This document shows, one piece after another, positions 4,702 to 5,833 of a DNA stretch of 5,833 bases. The position numbers and the translations under genes are program-made. The DNA is from Aquificaceae bacterium (GTDB lineage Bacteria > Aquificota > Aquificia > Aquificales > Aquificaceae): the NCBI GenBank assembly GCA_015487835.1, contig WFOY01000093.1, forward strand, positions 1 to 5,833, in the 5' to 3' direction. Position 1 is the stretch's first letter, and each line of letters starts with the position of its first letter. Below the pieces are notes generated by a model. The model was given only the letters and a program-made list of their open reading frames with translations. It did no database searches and was not told the DNA's origin.

Positions 4702-5833
4702 ATGGCTGAGGAACTCAAGGCCCTGATACCCGAGGACCTGGTCTTGAAGTGCGTCAAGTGTGGACTCTGCAAGTCAGTCTGCCCCTCCTATCACGGGGAG
4801 GAGGGTAGCTTCGCCAGAGGAAGGCTGGCCTTAGCTGAGATGGTTGCAAGAGGAGAGATACCTATCACCGAGGAGGTGGTCAGCCAGTGGAACGAGTGTG
4901 CCATGTGCAGGCGTTGTGAGTGGATCTGTCCTAACGACGTCCACTACAAGGAGATCTTCGTAAAGGCCCGCCAACTCCAGGAGAAGGAAAAGGGTAGGGA
5001 CTTCGTCTCTAAGATGGGCCTCAAGAGCCTTGAGTTCATGCAGTCGGGCGTGGGAAGGGGTGCCATAAAGGCCCTCTCCAAGCTGACCAGGTTCCTTCCC
5101 TCCGAGATAAAGACACCCCTACCCACGGGGAGCGTCAAGTTCATGCCGAGACCTGAGGGAAAACCCTTCGGAATAAGGGGGAAGACCTTCCCCGCTAACA
5201 CGGAGAAGGGAAGGCTCCTCTTCTTCACAGGTTGCATGATAGACGTCTTCTACGGGAGGACGGGCGAGAGCGTGGTAAAACTCATGAACAGACTCGGCTA
5301 CACGGTAATAGTGCCTGAGGATATAAAGTGCTGCGGTGCACCACACCTCTATCATGGGAACACCGAGGCCTTCGAGAAGCTGAGGGACCACAACCTTAAG
5401 GAGATAGACCGCTACGAGTTCGACGCCATAGTGGTCGCGTGTCCCACCTGCGGCGGGGCCCTGATCGAGGATTACGGGAGGGGCTGGAAGGTTTACGACT
5501 TCGCAGAGCTTATCTTCAAGGAGACGGAGAACCCTAAGTTCAAAGCGGCCAACGAGAGGATAACCTTCCACGTTCCCTGCCACTCTTACTCGGCCATGAG
5601 GATAAACCCTGAGGTCTTCTACTCGGTTATGGGGTCGGTCGAGGGAGCCAAGGTCGTGAAAGCTGAGAAGGCCCAGTCCTGCTGCGGGTTCGCGGGCCTG
5701 TGGAGCATAAAGAACCCCAAACTCTCGGAGAAGGTCCAGAGGGAGAAGATAGAGGACTTCAAAGGAACAGGTGCCGAGTTCGTCCTCACCACGTGTCCGG
5801 GGTGCGTCCTCCAGCTCAGGGACGGTGTGAGGA
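4702..5833 (+). CDS. GlcF/HdrD-like iron-sulfur protein (two 4Fe-4S motifs, two CCG domains), cut by right edge
   Basis: Predicted electron-transfer or catalytic subunit like GlcF of glycolate oxidase, GlpC, or the HdrD type of heterodisulfide reductase. There are 377 codons visible, close to the roughly 400 residues usual for GlcF-type proteins. Two ferredoxin-like motifs come first: C17-x2-C20-x2-C23-x3-C27-P and C66-x2-C69-x2-C72-x3-C76-P. A linker (about 80-168) leads to two cysteine-rich domains. The first has C178, C210-C211-G and C247-P-T-C250. The second has C293 (PCH), C327-C328-G and C365-P-G-C368. No cysteine of the pattern is missing. CPSYHGEEGSFARGRL resembles GlcF more than GlpC. 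No signal peptide or membrane helix is seen, so it is a cytosolic or peripheral protein. Its usual partner, a flavoprotein such as GlcD, is not in the window and could lie downstream. The true substrate (lactate, glycolate, disulfide or other) cannot be decided. The nearby CRP/FNR-like site may tie it to redox or respiratory state. Confidence 0.88.
   Translation, partial: MAEELKALIPEDLVLKCVKCGLCKSVCPSYHGEEGSFARGRLALAEMVARGEIPITEEVVSQWNECAMCRRCEWICPNDVHYKEIFVKARQLQEKEKGRDFVSKMGLKSLEFMQSGVGRGAIKALSKLTRFLPSEIKTPLPTGSVKFMPRPEGKPFGIRGKTFPANTEKGRLLFFTGCMIDVFYGRTGESVVKLMNRLGYTVIVPEDIKCCGAPHLYHGNTEAFEKLRDHNLKEIDRYEFDAIVVACPTCGGALIEDYGRGWKVYDFAELIFKETENPKFKAANERITFHVPCHSYSAMRINPEVFYSVMGSVEGAKVVKAEKAQSCCGFAGLWSIKNPKLSEKVQREKIEDFKGTGAEFVLTTCPGCVLQLRDGVR

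Noticed and set aside
5119..5583. Open minus-strand frame of 154 codons
   Set aside because: It is antisense to the well-supported iron-sulfur protein, whose CCG motifs span it. It has no recognisable domain.

Overview
The window looks like chromosomal housekeeping DNA from a thermophilic bacterium. Arginine is written almost only as AGG/AGA and isoleucine is often ATA. GAG and AAG dominate the coding strands, and proteins are rich in Glu, Lys and Arg. Spacers are very short. This style fits Aquificota or a similar deep-branching thermophile. That placement is inferred from style only; no rRNA or other marker is present. I see no insertion sequence, prophage, CRISPR array, tRNA or rRNA.

Six protein genes fill almost every base and alternate strictly in strand: (1) 1-1367 minus, a membrane-bound diguanylate cyclase whose C-terminal tip is cut by the left edge; (2) 1386-1979 plus, nadD, nicotinate-nucleotide adenylyltransferase; (3) 1974-2873 minus, a PolB-like 3'-5' exonuclease with an extra helical tail; (4) 2913-3842 plus, a class II-like zinc deacetylase of the histone deacetylase/AcuC superfamily; (5) 3839-4627 minus, a stand-alone ParB/sulfiredoxin-fold protein; (6) 4702 to the right edge plus, a GlcF/HdrD-like iron-sulfur protein with two 4Fe-4S motifs and two CCG domains.

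Both convergent pairs overlap at their stop codons (6 bp and 4 bp), and no intrinsic terminator is visible. The three divergent spacers are only 18, 39 and 74 bp and must hold all the promoters. In the first two, one AT-rich element reads as a -10 box on both strands. Several genes have no Shine-Dalgarno sequence and a -10 box so close to the start codon that their mRNAs should be leaderless or nearly so; the exonuclease gene is the exception. The third spacer holds a near-consensus CRP/FNR-family palindrome, placed where it could activate the iron-sulfur gene and block the ParB-like gene.

The genes do not form an evident pathway or operon; each appears to be its own transcription unit. No clear new multi-gene system is present. 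The most interesting features are the compact promoter architecture, the CRP/FNR-like site, the exonuclease's C-terminal extension, and the ParB-fold protein without a recognisable DNA-binding helix-turn-helix.
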